From positions 3,125,001-3,189,000 of the forward strand of contig NZ_CP023865.1 in assembly GCF_003711105.1 (NCBI RefSeq): a stretch of DNA of 64,000 nt, read 5' to 3'. Source of the stretch: Actinoplanes teichomyceticus ATCC 31121 (lineage in GTDB: Bacteria; Actinomycetota; Actinomycetes; Mycobacteriales; Micromonosporaceae). A program made the position numbers and the translations under genes. This document shows positions 26,781 to 34,110 of this stretch, piece by piece. Position 1 is the stretch's first letter, and each line of letters starts with the position of its first letter. The notes beneath the pieces were generated by a model. The model was not told the DNA's origin and searched no databases. It worked only from the letters and a program-made list of their open reading frames with translations.

Positions 26781-27281
26781 ATGCTGAGGCCGGTGACGGC
26801 CGGGGACTGGCCGGCCGTGCACGAGTGGGCGCGGCTGCCGGAGTCGTGCCGGTTCCAGGCGTGGGGCCCGAACACGCCGGAGGAGACCGAGGAGTACGTC
26901 CGGACAGCGGCGGCGCAGTGGCAGCGGCGGCCGCAGAGCCGCTTGCCGTACCTGGTGGTCCACGACGGCACGGTCGTCGGCATCGCCGAGCTGAAGATGC
27001 ACGACCGGCACCGGGGCGAGATCAGCTACGGCATCCATCCCGCGTGGTGGGGCCGGGGCCTGGCCACCGCCGCGGCGCGGGAACTGCTCGACCTGGGCTT
27101 CAGCGGGCACGGGCTGCACCGGATCTTCGCCACCTGCGATCCGCGTAACGTGGCGTCGGCGCGCGTGCTGCGCAAGCTCGGTATGCGGCACGAGGGCCGG
27201 ATGCGCGAGACCATGCTCATCCGCGACGGCTGGCGCGACTCCGATCTCTACGCGATCCTCGCGCCGGAGTGGCGGTCCTGA
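26781..27281 (+). CDS. GNAT N-acetyltransferase (RimJ/RimL type)
   Basis: 166 aa. MLRPVTAGDWPAVHEWARLP starts the fold; the acetyl-CoA-binding motif is in IHPAWWGRGLATAAARELLD (about 90-108), and the RIFATCDPRNVASARVLRKL / GMRHEG blocks are the RimJ-like signatures. Likely acetylates a protein N-terminus or a small amine; substrate unknown. No strong ribosome-binding site precedes the ATG and the upstream DNA is degraded-looking, so the gene may once have been longer or fused. Confidence 0.82.
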   Translation: MLRPVTAGDWPAVHEWARLPESCRFQAWGPNTPEETEEYVRTAAAQWQRRPQSRLPYLVVHDGTVVGIAELKMHDRHRGEISYGIHPAWWGRGLATAAARELLDLGFSGHGLHRIFATCDPRNVASARVLRKLGMRHEGRMRETMLIRDGWRDSDLYAILAPEWRS

Positions 27282-27587
27282 CCGCCCCGGGGACCGTACC
27301 TCACCGGTATCGCCGCGGGTCGAAGAAAGGGGGCACAGGTCGTCGACGAACGGGCCGGGCACCCGCGGGGCGGGACGTGGCCGCCGCCCGGTCGATGCGC
27401 TCGGCGTGGCGCCGGGCCGCCGACGTCGCGGTCCCGGTCCGCCGGTACAGCGTCACCTGGTCGGGGATGCTCCCGGGTCAGCGGGACGTCGCTCCAGGTC
27501 AGCGGCTTCGCGGCCAGCCACGCGCACAGCCCGCCGGGGAGCCGGCGAGCGCGTGGCCCACGGTCCGCGGCGCGGTGCGATGAATCT

Positions 27588-27657
27588 GGCGAGTAGGTCG
27601 ACGAGTCCGGGGCACGCTCGGCGGCGAGTAGGTCGACGAGTCCGGGGCACGCTCGGC
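27588..27657. repeat. 35-bp direct repeat, two copies
   Basis: ggcgagtaggtcgacgagtc and the following 15 bases occur at 27588 and again, exactly adjacent, at 27623. It sits in the 544-bp gap 27282-27825, in which no gene is supported; a short frame (VHALPGRGRGYRVR near 27662) faintly recalls the end of a winged-helix response regulator and may be a remnant. Confidence 0.75.
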
Positions 27658-27825
27658 GCGCCGTGCACGCCCTGCCCGGGCGCGGGCGCGGCTACCGGGT
27701 CCGCCGCAGCCGCTCGCGCAACTCCGCCGGGGTCGGACTCCGGCACGTGCACCCGGAGAGGTCTCCGCCCGCCACTGTGGGGCACGTCGCCGCCCGGCGC
27801 GGCGGTGCGCCGCGCGCCGCACCGC

Positions 27826-28980
27826 TCAGTCCGGCAGGTCGGCGCCCCAGCGGGCGAACCGGGCGCGCGCCTGACGTTCGCCGCGGGCCAGCAGCCGTGA
27901 CCGGCCGCCCGGCAGCCGGCCCAGCCCCTGGCTGATCAGCAGGTTCGCGGCGACCCGGGCCAGGCCGTACCACGGTGGGCGGCGGGGCAGACCCAGGTCG
28001 CGCATCGCGGAACGGCCCAGCAGCCAGGTGCTGACCGACAGGGCCCGCTCGCGTTCGTACACCCGCCGCCAGCCGTGCGTCACGTGATCGGTCATCGCGA
28101 TCAGGGCGCGGGCCAGCGCGACGCTGTTGGCGTCCGGCGGCGGGTCGTACGACAGGAGGTGGTACAGCTGGCGTCGCCCCTGCCGCTCGGTGTGCGGCAG
28201 CCACCGCTCATCGACGCCGAGCAGCCAGCCGACGTAACACCACAGGTGCATGACCGCCCGCGCGTCGGCGCGCGAGACCCGCACCCCGAGCAGCCGCAGA
28301 TGCAGCAGGAAGCTGGTGGAGAACACGCCCAGGGTGCTGGCCTGGTCGTACTGGTTGATGGGCAGGCCGCGGCCGGCGTGGTCCCAGGTCGGGTCGTCCT
28401 CCAGCCGGGCGTTGACCAGGGCGTGCATGACGCGTACGTGCAGGGTGGCGCGGAATCCGGCGCCGTGCGGCGCCAGAGCGCCCGGCGCGGTGACCGCGCG
28501 CCACCACAGCGTCGTCTCCATGATTCGCCGCAGCGTCTCGTCGCCGGTGAGGCGGCCGGTGCGGACCAGCGGTTCGAGGGCCGCGCCGGTGCGGTAGCCG
28601 CCCAGCAGCGAACCGTAGGCCAGCACCAGCCCGGCGTCCATGCCGAACGCCCGGCACGCCTGCGCCCCGCGGGCCAGCAGGCCGTCGTCGACCCAGGCGG
28701 GCCGGTCCAGCACGGTGGCGTAGAAGGCCGCGAACGGCTCGGGCACGTCGCCGGCCGGGCCGGCGGCCAGCACCCGGCGCAGGTCGCCGACGCTCAGTCC
28801 GGGCGTGGCCCGCACCGCCCGGACCAGCGCGGCGGCGGGCTCGTCGCGCCGGGTCAGGGCGGCCCGCAGCGCCGCGAGCTCCGGTCCGGTCGGTTGCGCC
28901 CCGGCCCCGGCGAGCAGCCGCAGTGGCCGCGCGGCGCGCTCACCCCACGCCCGGTCCGCGCCGAACCTGGTGGGAACCAT
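27826..28980 (-). CDS. MpaB-family oxygenase (DUF2236)
   Basis: 384 aa, all-helical. The segments GYRTGAALEPLVRTGRL (about 125-141), VRVMHALVNARL (about 180-191) and INQYDQASTLGVFS (about 206-219) are typical of the ER-bound/mycophenolic-acid-B (MpaB) oxygenase-like family, related to latex-clearing protein Lcp, which bind heme b through conserved His. Actinomycetes carry many copies, mostly of unknown substrate. No signal peptide; C-terminus is Arg-rich. Monocistronic and divergent from the hemerythrin gene. Confidence 0.82.
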   Translation of the reverse strand: MVPTRFGADRAWGERAARPLRLLAGAGAQPTGPELAALRAALTRRDEPAAALVRAVRATPGLSVGDLRRVLAAGPAGDVPEPFAAFYATVLDRPAWVDDGLLARGAQACRAFGMDAGLVLAYGSLLGGYRTGAALEPLVRTGRLTGDETLRRIMETTLWWRAVTAPGALAPHGAGFRATLHVRVMHALVNARLEDDPTWDHAGRGLPINQYDQASTLGVFSTSFLLHLRLLGVRVSRADARAVMHLWCYVGWLLGVDERWLPHTERQGRRQLYHLLSYDPPPDANSVALARALIAMTDHVTHGWRRVYERERALSVSTWLLGRSAMRDLGLPRRPPWYGLARVAANLLISQGLGRLPGGRSRLLARGERQARARFARWGADLPD

Positions 28981-29130
28981 GCCACGACTCTAGGGGCGCC
29001 GGGCACCACCCGCGTACCCGGGCACGCATCGTGACCGTCAGCTGCCGGACCGGCGTTCTTGCGGCACGGGCGGGAGTAGTGTGGTAGATGCCCTGGACCC
29101 CGGCGCCGTCTCTCATGTCAGGGGTAGGCC

Positions 29131-29625
29131 ATGAGTTCTTTCCTGCACGCCGTGCCGACCACGTTCGCCGCCACCCCGCCGGCGGACTATCTCGATGTCA
29201 TCGACCTGCTGCTGGAGCAGCACGACGAGATCCGCGAAATGTGTGCCGGGGTGGAGCGGTCCCGGGGCGAGGAACGGGAGCGGCGCTTCGCCGAGCTGGC
29301 TGCCACCGTGCGTGTCCACGAGCGCGGTGAACGCGCCGTGGTGCACCCGGCCACCCGCGCCGGCTCGCCCGCCGGCAACCTGCTCGGCCTGTCCCGCATG
29401 CTGGAGGAGGACGCGATCGAGCGGTCCGTCGCCGGGCTGCAGGTTCTCGGCGCCCGGCACCCGGACTTCGATCGCGGGTTCGCCGCGTTGTACCACGCCA
29501 TCCTGGACCACGCGACCCGTGAGGAGCTCGACGAGTTCCCGCTGCTGCGCGACCTGGTGCCGGTCCAGCGGCTGCACGTGATGGCCGGCGAGCTGTACGA
29601 CGTCCAGGCCGCGGAGGCCGGCTGA
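29131..29625 (+). CDS. Hemerythrin (HHE) domain protein
   Basis: 164 aa four-helix-bundle protein. Likely di-iron ligands are His31 in LEQHDEI, the H-x-x-x-E in VRVHERGER, and the closing HAILDHATREELDEFPLL, where H-x-x-x-E/D spacing matches the HHE family. Such proteins bind O2, NO or store iron, or act as sensors. ATG at 29131 follows AGGGGTAGG. It stands alone between divergent/convergent neighbours. Exact role not determinable. Confidence 0.88.
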   Translation: MSSFLHAVPTTFAATPPADYLDVIDLLLEQHDEIREMCAGVERSRGEERERRFAELAATVRVHERGERAVVHPATRAGSPAGNLLGLSRMLEEDAIERSVAGLQVLGARHPDFDRGFAALYHAILDHATREELDEFPLLRDLVPVQRLHVMAGELYDVQAAEAG

Positions 29626-29722
29626 GCAGCGGCCGGCCCCGTCCGCGACGACTTCGGCCGCTCGCCGGCCAAGACGTGGCCGGCCGCATCGGTTCCGCCC
29701 GGATCGGCTACCGCCGGTCGGC

Positions 29723-30292
29723 TCACAGCTCGCGGCGCATGACGACGCGCGGGAACCCGCCGGACACCGCGCTGGTCGCGCTGGCCAGGGTGAACCCGGC
29801 CGCCTCGAAGAGACCGCGGGTGCCGACGTAGGCCATCACCACGTCGACCCTCGTGCCCTCGTTGTCGACCGGGTAGCCCTCGACGGCCGGCGCGCCGTGC
29901 CCGCGGGCGAAATCGACCGCGCCGTCCAGCAGCGTCCGGCTGATGCCGCGGCCGCGATGACCGGGGCGGACCCGGAAACACCACACCGACCACACCGGCA
30001 GGTCGTCCACGTGCGGGATCTTGCGCGACCGGGCGAATGGCAGCTCGGCGCGCGGCGCGACGGCCGCCCACCCCACGACCTCGTCACCGTCGTAGGCGAG
30101 CACGCCCGGCGCGACGTCGCGCTCGGTGAGCTTCTTGACGTACTCCCCGCGCTGCGGGCCGACCAGCGATCTGTTGGTTCTCGCGTCGACGCGGTGACTC
30201 AGGCACCAGCACACCGACGACCCGGGATTCTTCGGGCCCAGGATCGTGGCGAGGTCCTGGAAGGACGTGGCGGGCCGGACTTCGATGCTCAT
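29723..30292 (-). CDS. GNAT N-acetyltransferase
   Basis: 189 aa. The acetyl-CoA-binding loop is VRPGHRGRGISRTLLDGAV (about 107-125), preceded by the strand DLPVWSVWCF, and the C-terminus has the beta-bulge LFEAAGFTLAS. N-terminal CWCLSH is characteristic of a GNAT subgroup common in actinobacteria. Substrate unknown. Possibly in a leftward transcript with the small monooxygenase at 30437, 144 bp upstream. Confidence 0.85.
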   Translation of the reverse strand: MSIEVRPATSFQDLATILGPKNPGSSVCWCLSHRVDARTNRSLVGPQRGEYVKKLTERDVAPGVLAYDGDEVVGWAAVAPRAELPFARSRKIPHVDDLPVWSVWCFRVRPGHRGRGISRTLLDGAVDFARGHGAPAVEGYPVDNEGTRVDVVMAYVGTRGLFEAAGFTLASATSAVSGGFPRVVMRREL

Positions 30293-30436
30293 GTGCGCAA
30301 ACTACTGTGCTCTGACCTCGTCCGTGAGGCGTTCGCGACTCGATGTGGTCATCGTGATCGTGTGCGAACCGCCCCCCGGGGGCGGGACGGCGGTGTGCCG
30401 TCCCACCACGTTCCGCGCGCCGGGGAGCCCGCCGGC

Positions 30437-30730
30437 TCAGCGGGCGAAGCCGACCAGCTCCTCGGCGAACTCGATCTGCGGCTCGCCGGCGAGCAACTCC
30501 GGGAAGCGGGCGACGAAACCGGCGACGTACGGCGCGGCGAAGTGTGCGTCCCGCGCCGCCTCGTCGGCGTACTTCTCGTACACGATGAAGGTGTCGGCGC
30601 CCTGCCGGTGCAGGACGAAGGCCAGCGCCCCGGGCTCGTCGCGGGTGGCCGCGGCGATGTCCCGGATGGTGCGCTCCACCTCCTCGGCGTGTTCCGGTTC
30701 GGCCCGCAGAATCGCGACACACACCGCCAT
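30437..30730 (-). CDS. Antibiotic biosynthesis monooxygenase (ABM)-fold protein
   Basis: 97 aa, ferredoxin-like dimeric alpha/beta-barrel. MAVCVAILRAEPEHAEEVER, EPGALAFVLHRQ and the strand TFIVYEKYADEAARDAHFA are the YgiN/ABM signature. Members act as cofactor-free quinol monooxygenases or are of unknown function. ATG 30730 chosen because GGGGGAG lies 7 nt upstream. Short single-domain protein, complete length for the family. Confidence 0.87.
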   Translation of the reverse strand: MAVCVAILRAEPEHAEEVERTIRDIAAATRDEPGALAFVLHRQGADTFIVYEKYADEAARDAHFAAPYVAGFVARFPELLAGEPQIEFAEELVGFAR

Positions 30731-30875
30731 CGTCCATCTCCCCCCACTGTGGATGGTGGCATCCTCGCACGTTTTCCCCGCCGTGTCCGCACCGGTCAGC
30801 CGCGCGCCGGGCGGCCGTCGGCGCGCACCCTGGTGGCCGGCGGCCGGGAGCACCGGCGTCACGCGGGGTGGCCGG

Positions 30876-31757
30876 TCAGCGGGGCGTCAGCAGATCGGCC
30901 ATGCGGCTGAAGCCGTCCGTGCCGTGCCCCTGCTCGACGACCCGGCGGGCCAGGCGCTCGGCGGCGCGCATGACGCCGGCGTCGATGCCGTGCGCCTCGG
31001 AGGTCTCGACGATGTGCGCCATCGACGACGCGGCGGAGGTGATCGGGTTGCCCGCCCCGGAGAAGCTGCCGCTGTCGATGTCCCGGGCGGCCTGCTCGAA
31101 CAGGGGCGGCAGGATCGCCCCGATCCCGGCGGCGAAGGGCGCCAGCTCCCGTGCGGTGATGCCCTCGGCCTTCGCCAGCGCCAGCGCGTGCGTGTAACCG
31201 GCCATCGCGGTCCAGAAGACGTCCAGCAGCGCGAGGTCGTACGCGGCGGCCCGGCCGATGTCCGCGCCGAGGTAGGTGTGGGTGCCGCCGAGCCGCTCCA
31301 GCACCGGCCGGTGCCGCCGGTGCAGATCCTCCGGGCCGCTGTGGAGGAACACCGCGGCCGGCGTCCCGATGGTCGGCACCGGCGTCATGATCGCGCCGTC
31401 CAGATACCCGATGCCGTGCCGGGCGGCCCAGGCCGCGGCGTCCCGCGCCCGGTTCGGCGTGTCGGCTGTCAGGTTCACCACGGTACGGCCTCGCAGCGCC
31501 GCGGTGACCGCGTCACGCCGCAGGATGGAGTTCGCCGCCGCGTAGTCGACGACGCACACCACGATCAGGTCGCTGCCGGCGACCGCCTCCTCCGCCGAGA
31601 CGGCCGCGACCGCGCCCCGTGCGGCCAGGTCCCCGGCCCGGCCCGGGGTCCGGTTCCAGACGGTGGTGGAAAGCCTGGCGCCCACCAGGGCCCCGGCCAG
31701 CGCGCGCCCCATCGGCCCGAGGCCCAGGACAGTGACAGACTTTTCGGCGTACGACAT
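30876..31757 (-). CDS. NAD(P)-dependent imine reductase-like dehydrogenase, copy A
   Basis: 293 aa; ATG at 31757 has AAGGGG 6 nt upstream. Rossmann motif VTVLGLGPMGRALAGAL at about 8-24 and TTVWNRTPGRA; the C-terminal helical domain with YLGADIGRAAAYDLALLD and GYTHALALAKAEGI is that of imine reductases, of the 3-hydroxyisobutyrate dehydrogenase/6PGDH superfamily. Likely reduces a C=N or C=O substrate with NADPH. Divergent from an HxlR regulator 41 bp away. A paralogue (copy B, 32714) lies in mirror image on the other side of two HxlR genes. Confidence 0.85.
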   Translation of the reverse strand: MSYAEKSVTVLGLGPMGRALAGALVGARLSTTVWNRTPGRAGDLAARGAVAAVSAEEAVAGSDLIVVCVVDYAAANSILRRDAVTAALRGRTVVNLTADTPNRARDAAAWAARHGIGYLDGAIMTPVPTIGTPAAVFLHSGPEDLHRRHRPVLERLGGTHTYLGADIGRAAAYDLALLDVFWTAMAGYTHALALAKAEGITARELAPFAAGIGAILPPLFEQAARDIDSGSFSGAGNPITSAASSMAHIVETSEAHGIDAGVMRAAERLARRVVEQGHGTDGFSRMADLLTPR

Positions 31758-31766
31758 GGAGAACCC

Positions 31767-31779
31767 CTTGCTCGGCAAG
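31767..31779. promoter_or_regulatory. Small palindrome in the A-module intergenic region
   Basis: CTTGC-TCG-GCAAG in the 41-bp gap between dehydrogenase A and its divergent HxlR gene. It lies immediately upstream of the dehydrogenase ribosome-binding site and could be the HxlR operator. Confidence 0.4.
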
Positions 31780-31798
31780 CAGAACGAAATGGACGAGG

Positions 31799-32149
31799 AT
31801 GACGCGTGGTCGCGCCCGGGACACGAATGTCTGCGGAGTCACCGCAGCGATCGCCGTGATCGACGGCAAATGGAAGACGGCGTTGCTCTGGTTGCTGGAA
31901 TCCGGTCCGTGCCGGCCCGGGGAATTGCGCCGGCGGTTGCCCGGCCTCACCGAGAAGGTGCTGACTCAGGCCCTGCGGGAGATGGAGTCCGACGGCCTGG
32001 TGCACCGGGAGACGTACCCGGGGGTGCCGCTGCGGACCGAGTACTCCCTGACGCCGTTCGGCCGGGAGCTGTCCGACGCGCTGGCCCCGCTGGCCGACTG
32101 GGGCCATCGACGGCTGGCGATCCTCGCCGAGACCCCGCCGCTCACCTGA
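31799..32149 (+). CDS. HxlR-family transcriptional regulator, copy A
   Basis: 116 aa. VIDGKWKTALLWLL (about 21-34), ELRRRLPGLTEKVLTQALREMESDGLV (winged helix-turn-helix, about 42-68) and RTEYSLTPFGREL are the HxlR signature; Cys12 in NVCG is at the position that senses electrophiles or oxidants in several HxlR proteins (for example YodB/HypR), a suggestion only. Divergent from dehydrogenase A; convergent with HxlR copy B. Probably controls the adjacent dehydrogenase. Confidence 0.88.
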   Translation: MTRGRARDTNVCGVTAAIAVIDGKWKTALLWLLESGPCRPGELRRRLPGLTEKVLTQALREMESDGLVHRETYPGVPLRTEYSLTPFGRELSDALAPLADWGHRRLAILAETPPLT

Positions 32150-32233
32150 GCCATCATCACCCCCGCCCGGCCCGCGGGACCGGTGTTCCGGCCCCCGGCA
32201 ACGAGCTTCGTGCCCGGGCCGGCCGGTTGCCAA

Positions 32234-32255
32234 GTACCCACAAAAAAGTGGCTAC
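32234..32255. terminator. Hairpin with A6 loop between convergent HxlR genes
   Basis: GTACCCAC-AAAAAA-GTGGCTAC: complementary except for one internal C/C mismatch. It lies between the two convergent regulator genes and could terminate either. Confidence 0.4.
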
Positions 32256-32273
32256 CCGCAGCGCCGGACGCGG

Positions 32274-32627
32274 TCAGGGATGCACCCGCTGCGCGCCGAT
32301 GCGCCGCATACGTTCGACGCCCCACGCGCCCAGGTCGGTCAGCGCGGTGTTGAGGGACTCGCCGTCGCGGGTCAGCGAGTACTCCACCCTGGGCGGCACC
32401 TCGCGGTACACCTCACGATGCACCAGGCCGTCGGACTCCATCTCGCGCAGGTGCTGGATCAGCATCTTCTCGCTGACCCCTGGAAGCCCGCGGCGGAGTT
32501 CGGCGAACCGGCGGACGCCGTGCTGGTGCAGCTCCCAGAGAATGAGCACCTTCCATTTCCCGGAAACGACGTCCATCGCCGCGTCGATGCCGCAGAAGTA
32601 CGGTCCGCGTCGCGCTGTCCCGGTCAT
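32274..32627 (-). CDS. HxlR-family transcriptional regulator, copy B
   Basis: 117 aa; ATG 32627 has GGAGG 5 nt upstream. VVSGKWKVLILWEL, ELRRGLPGVSEKMLIQHLRE, MESDGLVHREVY and RVEYSLTRDGESL match the HxlR wHTH fold. It is a clear paralogue of the copy at 31799 (both share the REMESDGLVHRE string) and has the same FCG/VCG N-terminal Cys. Divergent from dehydrogenase B, with three GTAC-centred sites in between. Confidence 0.9.
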   Translation of the reverse strand: MTGTARRGPYFCGIDAAMDVVSGKWKVLILWELHQHGVRRFAELRRGLPGVSEKMLIQHLREMESDGLVHREVYREVPPRVEYSLTRDGESLNTALTDLGAWGVERMRRIGAQRVHP

Positions 32628-32636
32628 CGGTCCTCC

Positions 32637-32679
32637 GTACTCACCAGAAAGTCGGTACCGAACAAAATAGTCAGTACTG
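32637..32679. promoter_or_regulatory. Candidate HxlR operator: three GTAC-centred sites
   Basis: GTAC tetramers at 32637, 32655 and 32674 (spacing 18 and 19 bp), the last two embedded in 8-bp palindromes CGGTACCG (32653-32660) and CAGTACTG (32672-32679). They flank the A/T-rich AACAAAATAG and occupy the short gap between HxlR copy B and dehydrogenase B. HxlR dimers bind paired near-palindromic half sites, so this is a good operator candidate. Confidence 0.5.
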
Positions 32680-32713
32680 GTCAGCCTCGCCGGCCGCGGT
32701 GAGGATCGGATGC

Positions 32714-33586
32714 ATGACGACGAACGAACCGATCCGGGTGACCGTGCTGGGCCTCGGCGCGATGGGCGGCGCGCTGGCCACCGCGCTGATCGACGGCGGA
32801 CATCGCACCACCGTCTGGAACCGCTCACCGGCCCGCGCCGAACCCTTCGCCGGGCGGGGCGCGGCGGTGGCGGCCACCGCCGCCGAGGCGGTCCGCGCCA
32901 GCCCGGTCGTCATCGCCTGCCTGCTCGACCACGCGTCGGTCCGGGACGTGCTTGATCCGCTGGCCGCCGACCTGCGCGGCCGGATCCTGGTGAACGTGAC
33001 CACCACGTCCCCGGCCCAGGCACGCGAGCTGGCGGCCTGGGGCGCCACGGTCGGCGTGGACTGCCTGGACGGCGGCGTCCTCGCCGTACCCGGCATGATC
33101 GGCCGGCCCGGGGCGTCGGTCCTCTACAGCGGCTCGGCCGCCGCCTTCCAACGGTGCCGGCCGCTGCTTCACCGGTGGGGGACCAGCACCTATCTGGGCG
33201 CCGACCCCGGGCTGGCCTCGCTCTACGACCTGGCCCTGCTCGCCGGCATGTACACGATGTTCGCCGGCTTCCTGCACGGCGCCGCGATGGTCGCGCCGGC
33301 CGGGGTGACGGCGGGGGAGTTCGCCACCCGTGCCGCGCCCTGGCTGGCGGCGATGACCGACGGCCTGCGGCACTTCGCCGACGTCGTGGACGGCGGGGAC
33401 TACGCCGTGGCCGGACAGCAGAGCCTGGAGTTCTCCGACCTGTCGGCGCTGGTCGACGCGAGCGCCGAGCAGGGCCTGAGCACCGAGGTGGTCGACATGG
33501 TGCAGCGGCTGATCCGGCGGCAGATCGACGGCGGCCACGGCGGGGAGGGTTTCGCCCGGATCATCGAGAGCATCCGGACGGGCTGA
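32714..33586 (+). CDS. NAD(P)-dependent imine reductase-like dehydrogenase, copy B
   Basis: 290 aa. Rossmann motif VTVLGLGAMGGALATAL and TTVWNRSPARAE align with copy A; the C-terminal half has STYLGADPGLASLYDLALLA and the catalytic-helix region of imine reductase-like proteins. GTG at 32699 is an alternative start, but the ATG at 32714 has a better-placed GTGAGG. Divergent from HxlR copy B. With copy A it forms a mirror-image duplicated module; sequences have diverged widely, so the two probably act on different substrates. Confidence 0.85.
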   Translation: MTTNEPIRVTVLGLGAMGGALATALIDGGHRTTVWNRSPARAEPFAGRGAAVAATAAEAVRASPVVIACLLDHASVRDVLDPLAADLRGRILVNVTTTSPAQARELAAWGATVGVDCLDGGVLAVPGMIGRPGASVLYSGSAAAFQRCRPLLHRWGTSTYLGADPGLASLYDLALLAGMYTMFAGFLHGAAMVAPAGVTAGEFATRAAPWLAAMTDGLRHFADVVDGGDYAVAGQQSLEFSDLSALVDASAEQGLSTEVVDMVQRLIRRQIDGGHGGEGFARIIESIRTG

Positions 33587-33628
33587 GCCCGTCCTCCCGG
33601 CCGCCGGGGCGCGACTAGGGTGATCTTC

Positions 33629-34030
33629 GTGAGTGTGGACGAGCCGGTGGGATGCACGGTGACGGTGTGCCGGGACTGCTGCTGCGGCAGCCGGAGCAAG
33701 CATCCGGCGGTGGACCACGACCGGCAGCTGGCGCGGTTGCGGGTCGAGCTGGCCCCGGGGCACCGCGTGCGTACCAGTCTCTGCCTGGACGTCTGCGCCC
33801 AGTCGAACGTGCTGGTCGTGCAGCCGGACCCGGCCGCGCGGCGGGCCGGCGCCCGGCCGGTGTGGTTCGGGCTCGTCCTGGACGACACGGTCCTGGGTGA
33901 CATCGTCGGGTGGATCCGGGCCGGTGGCCCGGGCCGCGCGCCGATGTCCGCGGCCCTGGAGCTGTCCGTGATCACGGCGCCGCGGCCGGGCGGGATCGAC
34001 GCGTCACCCGCCCTGCCCGGCACGCCGTAG
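33629..34030 (+). CDS. Thioredoxin-like [2Fe-2S] ferredoxin domain protein
   Basis: 133 aa from GTG 33629 (AGGGTGA 5 nt upstream; GTG 33620 is possible). VTVCRDCCCGS near residue 10 and SLCLDVCAQSNVLVV near 50-64 give the CxxC...CxxxC arrangement of thioredoxin-like (2Fe-2S) ferredoxins. The following GARPVWFGLVLDDTVLGDIVGWI completes the fold. Electron carrier or cluster-binding protein of unknown partner. The tail beyond residue 105 is low-complexity. Confidence 0.72.
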   Translation: MSVDEPVGCTVTVCRDCCCGSRSKHPAVDHDRQLARLRVELAPGHRVRTSLCLDVCAQSNVLVVQPDPAARRAGARPVWFGLVLDDTVLGDIVGWIRAGGPGRAPMSAALELSVITAPRPGGIDASPALPGTP

Positions 34031-34110
34031 CGCCCAGCCGCGCCGCTGCGCCGCCCGGCCCGCCGCGTCGTGGCCGGGCCGGGCGACCGAGGCCGCCGCG
34101 GCGCGGCCCC

